DNA of 64,000 nt from Arsukibacterium indicum (GTDB lineage: Bacteria; Pseudomonadota; Gammaproteobacteria; Enterobacterales; Alteromonadaceae). The notes beneath the pieces were generated by a model, which saw only the letters and a list, made by a program, of their open reading frames with translations, searched no databases and was not told the DNA's origin. A program made the translations under genes and the position numbers. Shown one piece after another: positions 10,009 to 19,567 of this stretch (position 1 is its first letter; each line of letters starts with the position of its first letter). The stretch lies in contig NZ_JAHRID010000002.1 in NCBI RefSeq assembly GCF_019100565.1, forward strand, positions 474,850 to 538,849, read 5' to 3'.

Positions 10009-12165
10009 ATGAAAAAATCTCTGTTAATACTGGCTCTGGCCAGTAGTTTTGCCATGGCTGACGAGGGCATGTGGATGCCGCAACAGCTGCCTGATATTGC
10101 CAGTGAATTAAAAGCAGCCGGTTTACAGCTCGATCCGGCAAACCTGACTCAGCTTACCGAATTTCCAATGGCTGCCATCGTCAGCCTGGGTGGATGTTCA
10201 GCATCCTTTGTATCACCTGAAGGGCTGGTAGTGACTAATCATCACTGTATTTATAATAGCATCGCGCACAACTCCACCCCGCAGAACGATTTACTGGCCA
10301 ATGGTTTTCTCGCATCAAACATGAATGATGAATTGCCCGCTGCACCGGGAAGCAGAGTTTATGTTACCAAAGCAGTAGACAACGTTACCGGACAGGTTAT
10401 TGATGCGGCGACTGCCAAGCTCAGCGGTAAAAAACGAATTGATGCAATTGAACAGAATCAGAAAACACTGATTGCACAGTGCGAGCAGGATGAAGGCCAT
10501 CGGTGCCGGGTTGCTGCTTATTACGGCAGCCTCGAGTACTACCTGATTAAACAACTTGAGATTAAAGACGTAAGGCTGGTGCACGCCCCTGCTGAGGGAG
10601 TTGGCAAGTTTGGTGGCGACACAGACAACTGGATGTGGCCTCGTCACACCGGCGACTATGGGTTTTTACGGGCCTACGTCAGTCCGGATGGTAAATCTGC
10701 GGATTACCATGCTGATAACGTACCTTATCAGCCGGACCATTATCTGAAGTTAGCCAGTGAAGGCTTACAGGACGGCGATTTTGTTATGGCGCTGGGTTAC
10801 CCGGGCCGCACTAACCGGCATCGGCTGCCATCGGAAGTGAGTGAAACCTTTGAATGGAGCTATCCGAATACGGTACAGCAATTTAAAGATACCCTGGCCA
10901 TCATTGCTCGGGTAACAGCCACTAATAAAGACGCTGAGCTTAAATATGCCAGCCGGGTTGCCGGTTTAAATAACTACATGAAAAACCGTCAGGGCATGCT
11001 GGATAGTTTCGCACAAAGTGATTTTTTGCAACGTAAAACCGCAGAGCATCAGGCGCTGACCAGCTGGGTAAACAGCAGCAAGGACAACAAAAAGGCTTAT
11101 GCCAAAGATTTGGGCACGATTGAGAAGCTACTGGCCGAACAGCATCGGCAATCAAGAGCTGAGTACGCTTTAAATAATGCCACCCCACGACTGTTGAATG
11201 TTGCCCGTTCGCTGTACCGTTTGTCACAGGAGGGAACCAAACCTGATGCAGAGCGCAAAGCCGGCTATCAGCAACGTGATATTCCACGTTACAAAGCCTT
11301 TGTTGCTGGTATGGAGCGTAACTTTGACGTCAGCGTTGAAAAAGCACTGGATTTACATAACCTGACTAAATATGTTGCCTTACCCAAAAAACAACGCAAT
11401 GCTGAGTTTGACAGCGCCCTTGGTATTAAAGGCAATATGAGTCAGAGTGAACTGACCGCGCTGATCGACAGCTGGTATGCCAATACCAGCTTAACTGACC
11501 TGAGCAAGCGCCAGGCATTAGTTGATGCCAGCCCCGACCAATTTACTCAGAACGCTGATCCCTTTGTGATGGCGGCAGTTGCCCTTTATAAATCTGACTT
11601 AAAACAGGAAGCCAAAGACGAAGAGCTTGCCGGTAAAATTCAGCAGGCCTACGCCAGTTATATGCGGGCAAAAATTGCCTTTATGCAGGACAAAGGTCAG
11701 GCTGTTTATCCCGATGCCAACAGCACATTACGGGTAACGTACGGCAATGTAACAGGCCGGGCCCATGGTAATGAAGACGGTAATGCCTGGGCGCCATTCA
11801 CCACATTGCGTGGTATTGCAGCCAAGGCAACGGGTGAAGGTGAATTTAACGCGCCGGCAGAGCAGCTTGCAGCAATAAAAGCTAAAAATTACGGCCCCTA
11901 TCTGGCACCAGAGCTAAATTCGGTACCCGTTAATTACCTGGCTACGCTGGACATTACCGGTGGCAATTCAGGATCAGCCATTTTAAACGCTAAGGGCGAA
12001 TTTGTTGGCCTGGCATTTGATGGCACTCTGGATTCAATTATCTCTGACTGGGACTATAACCCGGCGAACACCCGTTCTATTCAGGTGGATTTACGCTTTA
12101 TGTTATGGCAAATGCAACAGGTGGATAATGCTAAGGCCCTGTTGCAGGAAATCGGTGTTAACTAA
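10009..12165 (+). CDS. S46-family dipeptidyl-peptidase (DPP7-like)
   Basis: A 718-residue serine exopeptidase with a signal peptide (residues 1-17, cleaving at AMA-DE). It would release dipeptides from the N-termini of oligopeptides in the periplasm. The chymotrypsin-like catalytic parts are visible: TNHHC at 76-80 (His), the block GGDTDNWMWPRHTGDY (Asp), and GGNSGS with Ser654. The residue 18 positions after the catalytic Ser is Gly672. As I recall, DPP11 enzymes with acidic P1 preference have Arg there and DPP7 has Gly, so a DPP7-like preference for hydrophobic P1 is suggested. Length is as usual for S46. The gene is monocistronic and ends at a strong terminator. Confidence 0.92.
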   Translation: MKKSLLILALASSFAMADEGMWMPQQLPDIASELKAAGLQLDPANLTQLTEFPMAAIVSLGGCSASFVSPEGLVVTNHHCIYNSIAHNSTPQNDLLANGFLASNMNDELPAAPGSRVYVTKAVDNVTGQVIDAATAKLSGKKRIDAIEQNQKTLIAQCEQDEGHRCRVAAYYGSLEYYLIKQLEIKDVRLVHAPAEGVGKFGGDTDNWMWPRHTGDYGFLRAYVSPDGKSADYHADNVPYQPDHYLKLASEGLQDGDFVMALGYPGRTNRHRLPSEVSETFEWSYPNTVQQFKDTLAIIARVTATNKDAELKYASRVAGLNNYMKNRQGMLDSFAQSDFLQRKTAEHQALTSWVNSSKDNKKAYAKDLGTIEKLLAEQHRQSRAEYALNNATPRLLNVARSLYRLSQEGTKPDAERKAGYQQRDIPRYKAFVAGMERNFDVSVEKALDLHNLTKYVALPKKQRNAEFDSALGIKGNMSQSELTALIDSWYANTSLTDLSKRQALVDASPDQFTQNADPFVMAAVALYKSDLKQEAKDEELAGKIQQAYASYMRAKIAFMQDKGQAVYPDANSTLRVTYGNVTGRAHGNEDGNAWAPFTTLRGIAAKATGEGEFNAPAEQLAAIKAKNYGPYLAPELNSVPVNYLATLDITGGNSGSAILNAKGEFVGLAFDGTLDSIISDWDYNPANTRSIQVDLRFMLWQMQQVDNAKALLQEIGVN

Positions 12166-12204
12166 CTGCTGCTGATGCTTAGCTACCTTTTTGGCATCTT
12201 TTAG

Positions 12205-12233
12205 AAAAACCTCTGCCTGGCAGAGGTTTTTTT
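12205..12233 (+). terminator. Rho-independent terminator after the S46 peptidase
   Basis: A 12-base stem (AAAAACCTCTGC at 12205-12216 with GCAGAGGTTTTT at 12220-12231) with a three-base loop and a run of T. It lies 40 bases after the stop codon. Confidence 0.88.
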
Positions 12234-12291
12234 CATTAAAAAATACTGAAAACTGGTGAAGTCTGAGCCCGAGGGCTAAAGTAATAGTGAC

Positions 12292-13995
12292 ATGGCTAAA
12301 CACAGTAAGTATTTGCAAAAAGAATCCAGCTTAATTCAAATGCTTGATCCTCTGGCCGCTGACTGGAATAACACGCAGCGCTCGGACCCCGACAATACCG
12401 CTCATTCTCTGGCGGCAGAAATTGATTTTTCCCGTTTAAACAGCCTGTTTGATCACATTTTGCAGGCGATGGGCATTGCTATAGCGTTGGTTGGCTTAGA
12501 CGGCAAAATACTTGCCTCATCTAAATGGCAACGGGCCTGTATTCAGTTTCACCGGGCCAATGAAAACAGCCGGCAACGCTGCACCGAAAGTGATACCGAC
12601 TTAGCAAGCCAGCTGCAACAAGGCAGTAACTATGCGTTGTATAAGTGCCGCAATGGCTTAACAGATTGCTCAAGTCCGTTGATCATTGACGAAGTACATG
12701 TTGCTAATTTATTTATTGGCCAGTTTTTTCTTTCCGAACCTGATATCGGCTTCTTTACCAGACAAGCCAAAGAACTGGGATTTGACATAGAGACTTATCT
12801 TAGCGCTATTGCTGAAGTGCCCATAGTGGCCGAAGAAAAACTACCGGCACTACTGAGCCTGCTCACATCGCTGGCCCAGCAAATCGCTGAGCTTAGTATG
12901 GCTAATCAGCGTTATATCCGTACTATCTCCTCCGTGGGCAAGCAGGTTGCTGAACGGACTCAGGAACTACAGTTGCAGAACCTGATACTCAGCATGATCA
13001 GTCAGGGAGCCAGCCTGGCTGATATACTGACCTGTATGGTGCAGCAAATTGAATTACTGCATCCACAAATGCACTGCTCGGTATTATTACTCGACCCCAG
13101 TGGTCAGTTTTTGCAACATGCTGCCGCCCCCTCGCTGCCTGATTTTTACAATCAGGCAGTTGATGGTCTGGCCATTGGCATTGGTCAGGGTTCCTGTGGC
13201 ACCGCAGCTTTTACCGGAGAGCCGGTGATTGTTGAAGATATTAACAGCCATCCATACTGGCAGTCTTATCTGGCGCTAACCCAGGCAGCCAATCTGGCGG
13301 CCTGTTGGTCGCACCCGATAAAAAACGCCGAAGGCAAGGTACTGGGTACCTTTGGGGTGTATCACAACAAACCTTGCCAGCCCAGCAGCAGTCAGCGTCA
13401 GAAAATAAGCGAATATAGCCAGCTGGCGGAACTGGCGATTGAGCGTAGCTTGTCAGCAGAAAAAATTCGCCGGCTGGCATTTTATGATGACCTGACCGGC
13501 TTGCCAAACCGGCGGTTACTGGAAGAGCGGCTGCAACATGCCATTGTCAGCAGCAAACGCAGTAAAAACTATTGTGTACTGATGTTTATTGATTTAGACG
13601 ATTTTAAACCGGTAAATGATTTGTATGGTCATAAAACAGGCGATCTGGTGCTACTCGAAGTGGCAAAGCGGATCAGGCAAGTTGTCCGTGAAACCGATAC
13701 AGTAGGTCGATTTGGCGGTGATGAGTTTATCGTGCTGTTACACGAAATTGCCAGAACAAAAGCACATTGCCGGCGACGTGCAGAACAGATTGCGACAAAA
13801 ATAGCCGCTACAATTAGCGACCCCCTTAGCATTGAGCATCAGGGAACCTTTACTCATCGTTGCAATAGCAGCACAGGCCTGGTGCTGTTTAGCGGCGAAC
13901 AAACCGCCGCTGAGTTGCTGCTACGCCAGGCAGATGCGGCAATGTATCAGGCGAAAAGTCGGGGTAAAAACCAGCGTTGCTGGTTTCAGCCCTGA
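12292..13995 (+). CDS. Diguanylate cyclase with PocR and GAF sensor domains
   Basis: A 567-residue cytoplasmic protein predicted to make c-di-GMP. Residues about 48-205 form a PocR-type ligand-binding domain, with cysteines in KWQRACIQFH, RQRCTESD, YALYKCRNGLTDCSSP. Residues about 235-390 are a GAF domain with GIGQGSCGTAAFTGEPVIVEDI. The GGDEF domain follows: FYDDLTGLPNRR, then RFGGDEF at 475-479 with an intact active site. An RxxD product-inhibition site (RETD) precedes it by five residues. No membrane segment is present. PocR domains are known to sense small organic ligands, but the ligand here is unknown. The gene overlaps the convergent CBS gene by ten bases. Confidence 0.92.
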   Translation: MAKHSKYLQKESSLIQMLDPLAADWNNTQRSDPDNTAHSLAAEIDFSRLNSLFDHILQAMGIAIALVGLDGKILASSKWQRACIQFHRANENSRQRCTESDTDLASQLQQGSNYALYKCRNGLTDCSSPLIIDEVHVANLFIGQFFLSEPDIGFFTRQAKELGFDIETYLSAIAEVPIVAEEKLPALLSLLTSLAQQIAELSMANQRYIRTISSVGKQVAERTQELQLQNLILSMISQGASLADILTCMVQQIELLHPQMHCSVLLLDPSGQFLQHAAAPSLPDFYNQAVDGLAIGIGQGSCGTAAFTGEPVIVEDINSHPYWQSYLALTQAANLAACWSHPIKNAEGKVLGTFGVYHNKPCQPSSSQRQKISEYSQLAELAIERSLSAEKIRRLAFYDDLTGLPNRRLLEERLQHAIVSSKRSKNYCVLMFIDLDDFKPVNDLYGHKTGDLVLLEVAKRIRQVVRETDTVGRFGGDEFIVLLHEIARTKAHCRRRAEQIATKIAATISDPLSIEHQGTFTHRCNSSTGLVLFSGEQTAAELLLRQADAAMYQAKSRGKNQRCWFQP

Positions 13996-14423
13996 GTGCT
14001 GGCTTTCAGCAGACGCGCGGCCAGTCTGACAAAATCTGACGACGTCAGGATGCCGGTAATCTTATTATCAGAGTCAATAACCGGTAAGCAGCCATGGCGG
14101 TTGGCAACAAAATAGTCAGCAACTTCGGTCAGTGGCTGCTCAGCGGTGATGGCTGCAAAATCAGTGGCCATTAACTCACTGACCAGCACCTGCTTTTCTT
14201 TACGTTCCAGAGCTGCGGCACCGTACTGAGCCATTAAGCCCATTACTTTGGCTATCATTATTTTTTGGGTTAGCATCCCCGCCAGCTCACCATTAGCGTC
14301 AATTACCGGAATATGTCGCACATTCTTCTCGCGCATTAAATCGTGTGCATCTTTTAAACTGTCGCTGCGCTGCACACAAAGGGGGTCAGCAGTCATTAAT
14401 TCAGCAACGGTGGCAATAGTCAT
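13986..14423 (-). CDS. CBS-domain-pair protein
   Basis: A 145-residue protein made of two CBS motifs: residues about 7-62 (ADPLCVQRSDSLKDAHDLM, HIPVIDANGELAGML) and about 82-140 (TDFAAITAEQPLTEVADYF, CLPVIDSDNKITGILT). Stand-alone CBS pairs bind adenine nucleotides and regulate partner proteins; no partner is evident here. I start it at ATG 14423 because AAGGAGT lies just upstream. The longer frame from 14453 would read through that ribosome site. The 3' end overlaps the GGDEF gene on the other strand by ten bases. Confidence 0.88.
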   Translation of the reverse strand: MTIATVAELMTADPLCVQRSDSLKDAHDLMREKNVRHIPVIDANGELAGMLTQKIMIAKVMGLMAQYGAAALERKEKQVLVSELMATDFAAITAEQPLTEVADYFVANRHGCLPVIDSDNKITGILTSSDFVRLAARLLKASTQG

Positions 14424-14538
14424 AAAAAGAACTCCTTTGCGGATTAATATCATCGTCTGGCTACGCTACAGTTATAGCGAATTTTTCAGGACCTTGCCTG
14501 ATGCCAGATCACGTTTTAGCGCAGTATCTGTAAGTTAT

Positions 14539-14552
14539 TGACAAATTTGTCA
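14539..14552. promoter_or_regulatory. Perfect 14-base palindrome upstream of the first RND pump
   Basis: TGACAAATTTGTCA is perfectly self-complementary and overlaps a TTGACA hexamer (14538-14543) that could be a -35 element. It lies 158 bases before the pump's adaptor gene. A TATACT at 14676-14681 nearer the gene is an alternative -10. RND pumps are often controlled by TetR-type repressors at such palindromes, but no such regulator gene is in the window. Confidence 0.4.
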
Positions 14553-14709
14553 GCTCAACGGCTATTTCCAGTAAACCGCGGCAACAGCAAACGAGTAATA
14601 CTAACGGCCCCTGGCAGGTAAACGTCTACAAATAAAGTGTTACTAAATTTCACAAATGCCGGTGGCAATAAAAGGTATACTTAGCCCTGATATTTGATAA
14701 GGAGAGTCC

Positions 14710-15828
14710 ATGTTTAAGCGCATGTTTCTGATGCTGATTATCGCTGGCCTGATTTTTGGCGGTATTTTCGGCTACAAGGCCGTTGGCAACTATTTTATGA
14801 ACCAGTATTTTGACAGCATGCCGATGCCGGTAGCCACCATTACTGCAACTACAGTAACAACAGCACAATGGCAACCCTATGTCAGCGCTGTTGGCAGTTT
14901 TGCTGCAGTTAACAGTACCGAACTGTCTACCGAAGCCAGCGGCATTGTGACCAGCATTCAGTTTGACAATGCCAGTGAAGTTCGTCGCGGCCAATTATTG
15001 CTGACACTGGATGACAGCGTTGATCAGGCTGACTTAACCAGGCTTAGCGCCGCCAGCAAGCTGGCAGAACTGGAACTCAACCGGCTGCAAACATTGCTAA
15101 AGGATAAAGGTGTTTCAGAGCTGGATGTCCGCCGCCGCGAGAGCGAAGCAGCGCAGGCCCGAGCTGCTGTCGCCTCGCAGCAAGCGCGGATTGCCCAGAA
15201 AACGATTCATGCTCCTTTTGATGGCATTACCGGTATTCGTCAGGTTAGCCTCGGCCAACTGGTATCACCAGGTGACAATGTGGTGTCATTGCAATCGCTT
15301 GATCCGATTTATCTTAATTTCAGCTTGCCTGAACAGCAACTTGCCAGCATCAGTAAAGGCCAGCAACTGACGGTCAGCGTTGATGCCTGGACCGGACAGC
15401 AGTTCACTGGCGAAATTACCGCTATTGCCCCGGCAGTACGCCAGTCCAGTCGCAGTATTGAAGTGCAGGCAACCTTTGCCAATCCGGAACATAAACTGCG
15501 GCCTGGCATGTTTGCCCGGGTACAGATGGACACAGGCGAGAGTAGCGAAGTTACTCTGATACCGCAAACAGCCATTCAGTTTAATCCTTACGGTAACTCG
15601 GTATTTGTCATCCGTGACAATGATGGCAAGCTCACTGCGCACCAGAGATTTGTAAGCACCGGCCAGAGCAGAGGCGATGTTATCGCCGTAACAGATGGCC
15701 TGACTCCAGGCGACAGGGTGGCTACTTCGGGTTTACTGAAACTTCGCAACGGTGCCGAAGTACAGATCAGTGATAACGAACAGGCATCGCCTACTGCCGA
15801 CCCGTCCCCAGAACCGGCTAACCAGTAA
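14710..15828 (+). CDS. RND efflux periplasmic adaptor (membrane fusion protein), pump 1
   Basis: A 372-residue inner-membrane-anchored adaptor linking the RND permease to an outer-membrane channel. An N-terminal TM segment (about 5-25) is followed by barrel-sandwich and alpha-hairpin domains. Lipoyl-like halves read EASGIVTSIQFDNASEVRRGQ and TIHAPFDGITGIRQVSLGQLV; the hairpin has AARVASQQ-type alanine-rich helices. The beta-barrel stretch LRPGMFARVQM is typical of the family. It has a strong AAGGAGA site. It is 12 bases from the permease gene, so the two form an operon. No outer-membrane channel gene is adjacent, so a TolC encoded elsewhere is likely. Substrates are unknown. Confidence 0.93.
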   Translation: MFKRMFLMLIIAGLIFGGIFGYKAVGNYFMNQYFDSMPMPVATITATTVTTAQWQPYVSAVGSFAAVNSTELSTEASGIVTSIQFDNASEVRRGQLLLTLDDSVDQADLTRLSAASKLAELELNRLQTLLKDKGVSELDVRRRESEAAQARAAVASQQARIAQKTIHAPFDGITGIRQVSLGQLVSPGDNVVSLQSLDPIYLNFSLPEQQLASISKGQQLTVSVDAWTGQQFTGEITAIAPAVRQSSRSIEVQATFANPEHKLRPGMFARVQMDTGESSEVTLIPQTAIQFNPYGNSVFVIRDNDGKLTAHQRFVSTGQSRGDVIAVTDGLTPGDRVATSGLLKLRNGAEVQISDNEQASPTADPSPEPANQ

Positions 15829-15840
15829 GGATTTATCATA

Positions 15841-18800
15841 ATGCGCTTTACTGATGTCTTTATTAAAAAGCCGATTCTGGCGTCGGTTGTCAGTCTGTTT
15901 ATTATTCTGTTAGGCCTGCGGGCCATCATGGATATGAATGTACGGCAGTTTCCGGAAATTCAGAATGCGGTGGTAACGGTTAATACCGTCTACGTCGGCG
16001 CTGATGCCGACCTTGTTCAGGGCTTTATTACCACACCGCTGGAGCGGGAAATTGCCTCAGCAGAAGGTATCGATTATCTGGTTTCCACTTCAGTCGCTGG
16101 CTCCAGTACCATTGAAGCTTATTTGCGGCTCGATTATCAGCCAAATGAAGCGCTGACCCAAATCGCTGCTCAGGTTAATAAGGTGCGTTCTGAGCTGCCG
16201 GAAAATGCCCGCGACCCGGTGATATCTCTGAAAGTAGGTCAAGACACTGCAGCAATGTACCTGTCGTTTTACTCAGAGGTACTGGGTAACAATCAGATTA
16301 CTGATTATCTGGTGCGGGTGATTGAGCCTCAGCTGGCGACAATCCCTGGTGTACAGCGGGCGGAAATTCTGGGGGCCCGCACTTTTGCCATGCGGATCTG
16401 GCTGGACCCGGCCAAAATGGCCGCATTTGGTGTTACCGGCTCTGATATCAGTAACGCCCTGCGCAGCAATAACGTACTTGCCGCCCTCGGCCGCACTAAA
16501 GGCCAGATGGTGGCAGTAGATTTAAATGCTGCCACCGATTTACGCAGCGCAGAGCAATTCGCTGAATTAGTAATAAGCGCCGATAGCAACGCGCTGGTGC
16601 GCTTACAAGATGTTGCAACAGTAGAACTTGGGGCAGAAAGTTACGATAGCTCAGTTAGCTTTAACGGCCTGGCTGCAACTTTTATGGGCATTGAAATTTC
16701 ACCTGATGCCAATGCATTAGATGTTATTGCTGCAGTCAGGGACGTGTGGGATCGCGATATTATTCCGCAACTGCCAGAAGGGCTGGATGCGAATATTCCG
16801 TATGACTCTACCGAATACATTGAAAATGCGATTGACGAAGTTGTAATTTCAATTGTGCTGGCGCTAGTCATCGTTATTCTGGTGATCTATGCCTTTTTAG
16901 GGTCGGTTCGCAGTGTCATTATCCCTGCCGTAGCGATACCGGTATCACTCATTGGCACCTTCTTTTTAATGTTGCTGCTTGGTTTTACTATTAACCTGCT
17001 TACCTTGCTGGCCATGGTACTGGCGATTGGCATAGTGGTAGACGATGCCATTATTATGCTGGAGAACATTCACCGTCATATTGAAGAGGGGAAATCCCGG
17101 ACAGAGGCGGCCATACTCGGTGCCAGGGAGCTTGCCTGGCCTATTATCACCATGTCAACCACGCTGGTTGCAGTGTTTTTACCAATAGGCTTTGTTGGTG
17201 GCTTAACCGGCGTGCTGTTTGTCGAATTTGCTTTTACTCTGGCGGCATCCGTTATCTTATCGGGCGTTGTCGCCCTTACCCTGTCGCCGGTAATGTGCGC
17301 TTACATACTGAAGGCTCATCAGAGCGGCGAGCAGACAGAAAACTCTCTGGAGCACTGGCTGGATCAACGTTTTGATAAGTTAAGAAGTGGTTATCAGCGA
17401 CAACTGCATGGCACCCTTAATTATTTGCCGGTGGTGCTGACTTTCGGTGCTATCGTGCTGGTGTCATGTTACTTTTTATTTGTAACCAGCCCGTCTGAAC
17501 TTGAGCCGGCAGAAGATCAGGGCTTTGTGTTTTCAATTCTGGAGGCAGACAGTTTTGCTACTCTGGACTATCTGGAAAGGAATACCAGCCAATTAAATAA
17601 GCTGAGCGATGTCGCACCAGAGATTAAAAATATCTTTATTATCAATGGAACCGGTAGCACTAACAACGCCATTGCCGGCTTTGTGCTGGCACCATGGGAC
17701 CAGCGCGAACGTACCACCGCAGCAGTGCTGGAGCAGAATATTCAACCCTTTATGGCTGAACTGCCGGGCATTAGCAGTTTTGCCCTGATCCCCCCTTCAC
17801 TGCCGTCGCCGGGCGGCGGTACTCCGGTAGAGTTTATCGTCGGCTCAACCCAACCCTTTGCAGCCCTGCAAGAGGTTGTACAGGAAATGCTGGGCCGTGC
17901 TATGGCTTCTGGCCGCTTTATTTTTGTCGACAGTGATTTAAAAATAAACCGGCCCCGCCAGACAGTGCAGGTGGATCGCGAGAAAGCCGCGCTGATGGGC
18001 GTATCAATGCAGCAAATTGCCGCCGATTTAGGCAGTTTAATGTCGGGTGCCGACGCCGGTCGTTTTGCCCTGGATAACCGTTCGTACCGGGTTATTCCGC
18101 AGGTAGAACGCAGTGAACGGTTAAACCCGGAGCAACTTAAAGACTTTTATACCCGCAACCGTGATGGTGAGCTGGTGCCAATGTCAGCGTTAGTGACCCT
18201 GACCGAGTCGGTCCAGCCGCAGGCATTAAAAGGTTTTCAGCAGCTTAATGCGGTGAAAATATCTGGGGTGCCGCGTCCCGGGGTTCCGCTGGGAGAAGCG
18301 CTGGCAGTACTGGATCAGATCGCCGCTGAAGTTATGCCGGCCGGGTTCAGTGTTGATTACGCCGGTCAGTCGCGTCAGTTTAAAGCCGAGGGACAACAAC
18401 TGGTTATCACGTTCTTTTTTGCGTTGATTGTTATCTTTCTAATCCTGGCGGCACAATTTGAATCCTTTAAAAATGCCGTCATCATTATGGTTACGGTACC
18501 AATGAGTGTCTGTGGCGCGCTGATTTTTACCAGTTTGGGCTTTACCAGTATCAATATTTATACTCAGGTGGGGTTACTGACTCTGGTGGGTCTGATTGCC
18601 AAGCACGGTATTCTTATTGTTGAATTTGCCAACCAGCTGCAAGTTGACGGGCGTAGTAAGCGTGAGGCTATTGAAGAGGCTACCGCTATTCGCTTACGGC
18701 CTATTTTAATGACTACCGCCGCGACTGTGCTGGCCATGATCCCATTACTGATAGCAACCGGCGCCGGCGCCGGTTCCCGCTACGCCATGGGCCTGGTTAT

Positions 18801-18927
18801 CGCCAGTGGTATGACTATTGGTACGCTGTTTACCCTGTATGTGGTACCGGCAATGTACCTGCTGTTAGCAAGGGATTATCAGTTGCAACCAGAACCATCC
18901 GGTACAGCAGAGCCACTTAAAAGCTAA
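15841..18927 (+). CDS. RND multidrug efflux permease (HAE-1 type), pump 1
   Basis: A 1028-residue proton-driven inner-membrane transporter with the duplicated layout of the AcrB/MexB class: TM1, a large periplasmic loop, TM2-6, a middle TM, a second loop, and the last five TMs. The N-terminus reads TDVFIKKPILASVVSLFI. The proton-relay acidic pair is in AIGIVVDDAIIMLEN (TM4), and the partner Lys is in GLIAKHGILIVEFANQ (TM10). The porter-domain region SPGGGTPVEFIV is visible. Length matches the family. It follows its adaptor gene directly and ends before a strong terminator. The drug profile cannot be inferred. Confidence 0.94.
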   Translation: MRFTDVFIKKPILASVVSLFIILLGLRAIMDMNVRQFPEIQNAVVTVNTVYVGADADLVQGFITTPLEREIASAEGIDYLVSTSVAGSSTIEAYLRLDYQPNEALTQIAAQVNKVRSELPENARDPVISLKVGQDTAAMYLSFYSEVLGNNQITDYLVRVIEPQLATIPGVQRAEILGARTFAMRIWLDPAKMAAFGVTGSDISNALRSNNVLAALGRTKGQMVAVDLNAATDLRSAEQFAELVISADSNALVRLQDVATVELGAESYDSSVSFNGLAATFMGIEISPDANALDVIAAVRDVWDRDIIPQLPEGLDANIPYDSTEYIENAIDEVVISIVLALVIVILVIYAFLGSVRSVIIPAVAIPVSLIGTFFLMLLLGFTINLLTLLAMVLAIGIVVDDAIIMLENIHRHIEEGKSRTEAAILGARELAWPIITMSTTLVAVFLPIGFVGGLTGVLFVEFAFTLAASVILSGVVALTLSPVMCAYILKAHQSGEQTENSLEHWLDQRFDKLRSGYQRQLHGTLNYLPVVLTFGAIVLVSCYFLFVTSPSELEPAEDQGFVFSILEADSFATLDYLERNTSQLNKLSDVAPEIKNIFIINGTGSTNNAIAGFVLAPWDQRERTTAAVLEQNIQPFMAELPGISSFALIPPSLPSPGGGTPVEFIVGSTQPFAALQEVVQEMLGRAMASGRFIFVDSDLKINRPRQTVQVDREKAALMGVSMQQIAADLGSLMSGADAGRFALDNRSYRVIPQVERSERLNPEQLKDFYTRNRDGELVPMSALVTLTESVQPQALKGFQQLNAVKISGVPRPGVPLGEALAVLDQIAAEVMPAGFSVDYAGQSRQFKAEGQQLVITFFFALIVIFLILAAQFESFKNAVIIMVTVPMSVCGALIFTSLGFTSINIYTQVGLLTLVGLIAKHGILIVEFANQLQVDGRSKREAIEEATAIRLRPILMTTAATVLAMIPLLIATGAGAGSRYAMGLVIASGMTIGTLFTLYVVPAMYLLLARDYQLQPEPSGTAEPLKS

Positions 18928-18947
18928 GCAAACGCTAAGCGTTGAAT

Positions 18948-18982
18948 AAAGCCTGTCAGAACAAGCTGACAGGCTTTTTTTT
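18948..18982 (+). terminator. Rho-independent terminator after pump 1
   Basis: AAAGCCTGTCAG at 18948-18959 pairs with CTGACAGGCTTT at 18966-18977 across a six-base loop, followed by a run of T to 18982. This separates the pump operon from the fasciclin gene, whose long upstream frame would start inside the hairpin. Confidence 0.9.
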
Positions 18983-19064
18983 GACCAGACTGATCGCTTT
19001 TCCCTGCAGCTCCGTTAATAGCCACGACAACTTTGTCCTGAATAATGTAACAGAAGGAAACATC

Positions 19065-19553
19065 ATGAAAGTCTCACAATTACTTACCGGTTCGCTGTTG
19101 CTTGCTTCGTTTATGCTGACTGTGCAAGCGCACAATCATAAAAAATCGGCTGATATTGTCGACACTGCCGTTGCAGCCGGCGACTTTACTACCCTGGTAA
19201 CCGCTGTTAAAGCAGCCGGTTTAGTTGACACCTTAAAAGGTGAAGGCCCTTTCACCGTATTTGCTCCAAATGATGCAGCCTTTGCCAAAGTGCCGGCTGC
19301 TGATTTAAATGCTCTGCTTGCTGACAAAGCAGCATTAAGCAACGTATTAACCTATCATGTGGTAGCCGGCAAAGTGATGGCCGCCGATGTTGTTAAACTG
19401 GATTCTGCTACTACAGTGCAGGGTCAGGATGTGGCTATTGAAGTTAAAATGGGCAAAGTTTATGTGAATGGCGCTGAAGTTATCGCTACCGATATTAAGA
19501 CCAGTAATGGCGTGATCCATGTGCTGGACAGCGTGATAATGCCAAAAATGTAA
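19065..19553 (+). CDS. Secreted fasciclin (FAS1) domain protein
   Basis: A 162-residue exported protein with a signal peptide (residues 1-22, ending VQA) and one FAS1 domain. The family boxes are [21 protein letters not shown] with [16 protein letters not shown], then [15 protein letters not shown], and the final [15 protein letters not shown]1 domains mediate adhesion or surface interactions; the specific role in bacteria is poorly defined. The longer frame from 18942 begins within the preceding terminator and lacks a ribosome site. ATG 19065 has AGAAGGA upstream and yields a clean signal peptide. Confidence 0.92.
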   Translation: MKVSQLLTGSLLLASFMLTVQAHNHKKSADIVDTAVAAGDFTTLVTAVKAAGLVDTLKGEGPFTVFAPNDAAFAKVPAADLNALLADKAALSNVLTYHVVAGKVMAADVVKLDSATTVQGQDVAIEVKMGKVYVNGAEVIATDIKTSNGVIHVLDSVIMPKM

Positions 19554-19567
19554 CTTGCGCTTTAAAG

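Noticed and set aside
18942-19064. N-terminal extension of the fasciclin protein
   Set aside because: It would start inside a rho-independent terminator and hide the signal peptide; ATG 19065 is better.
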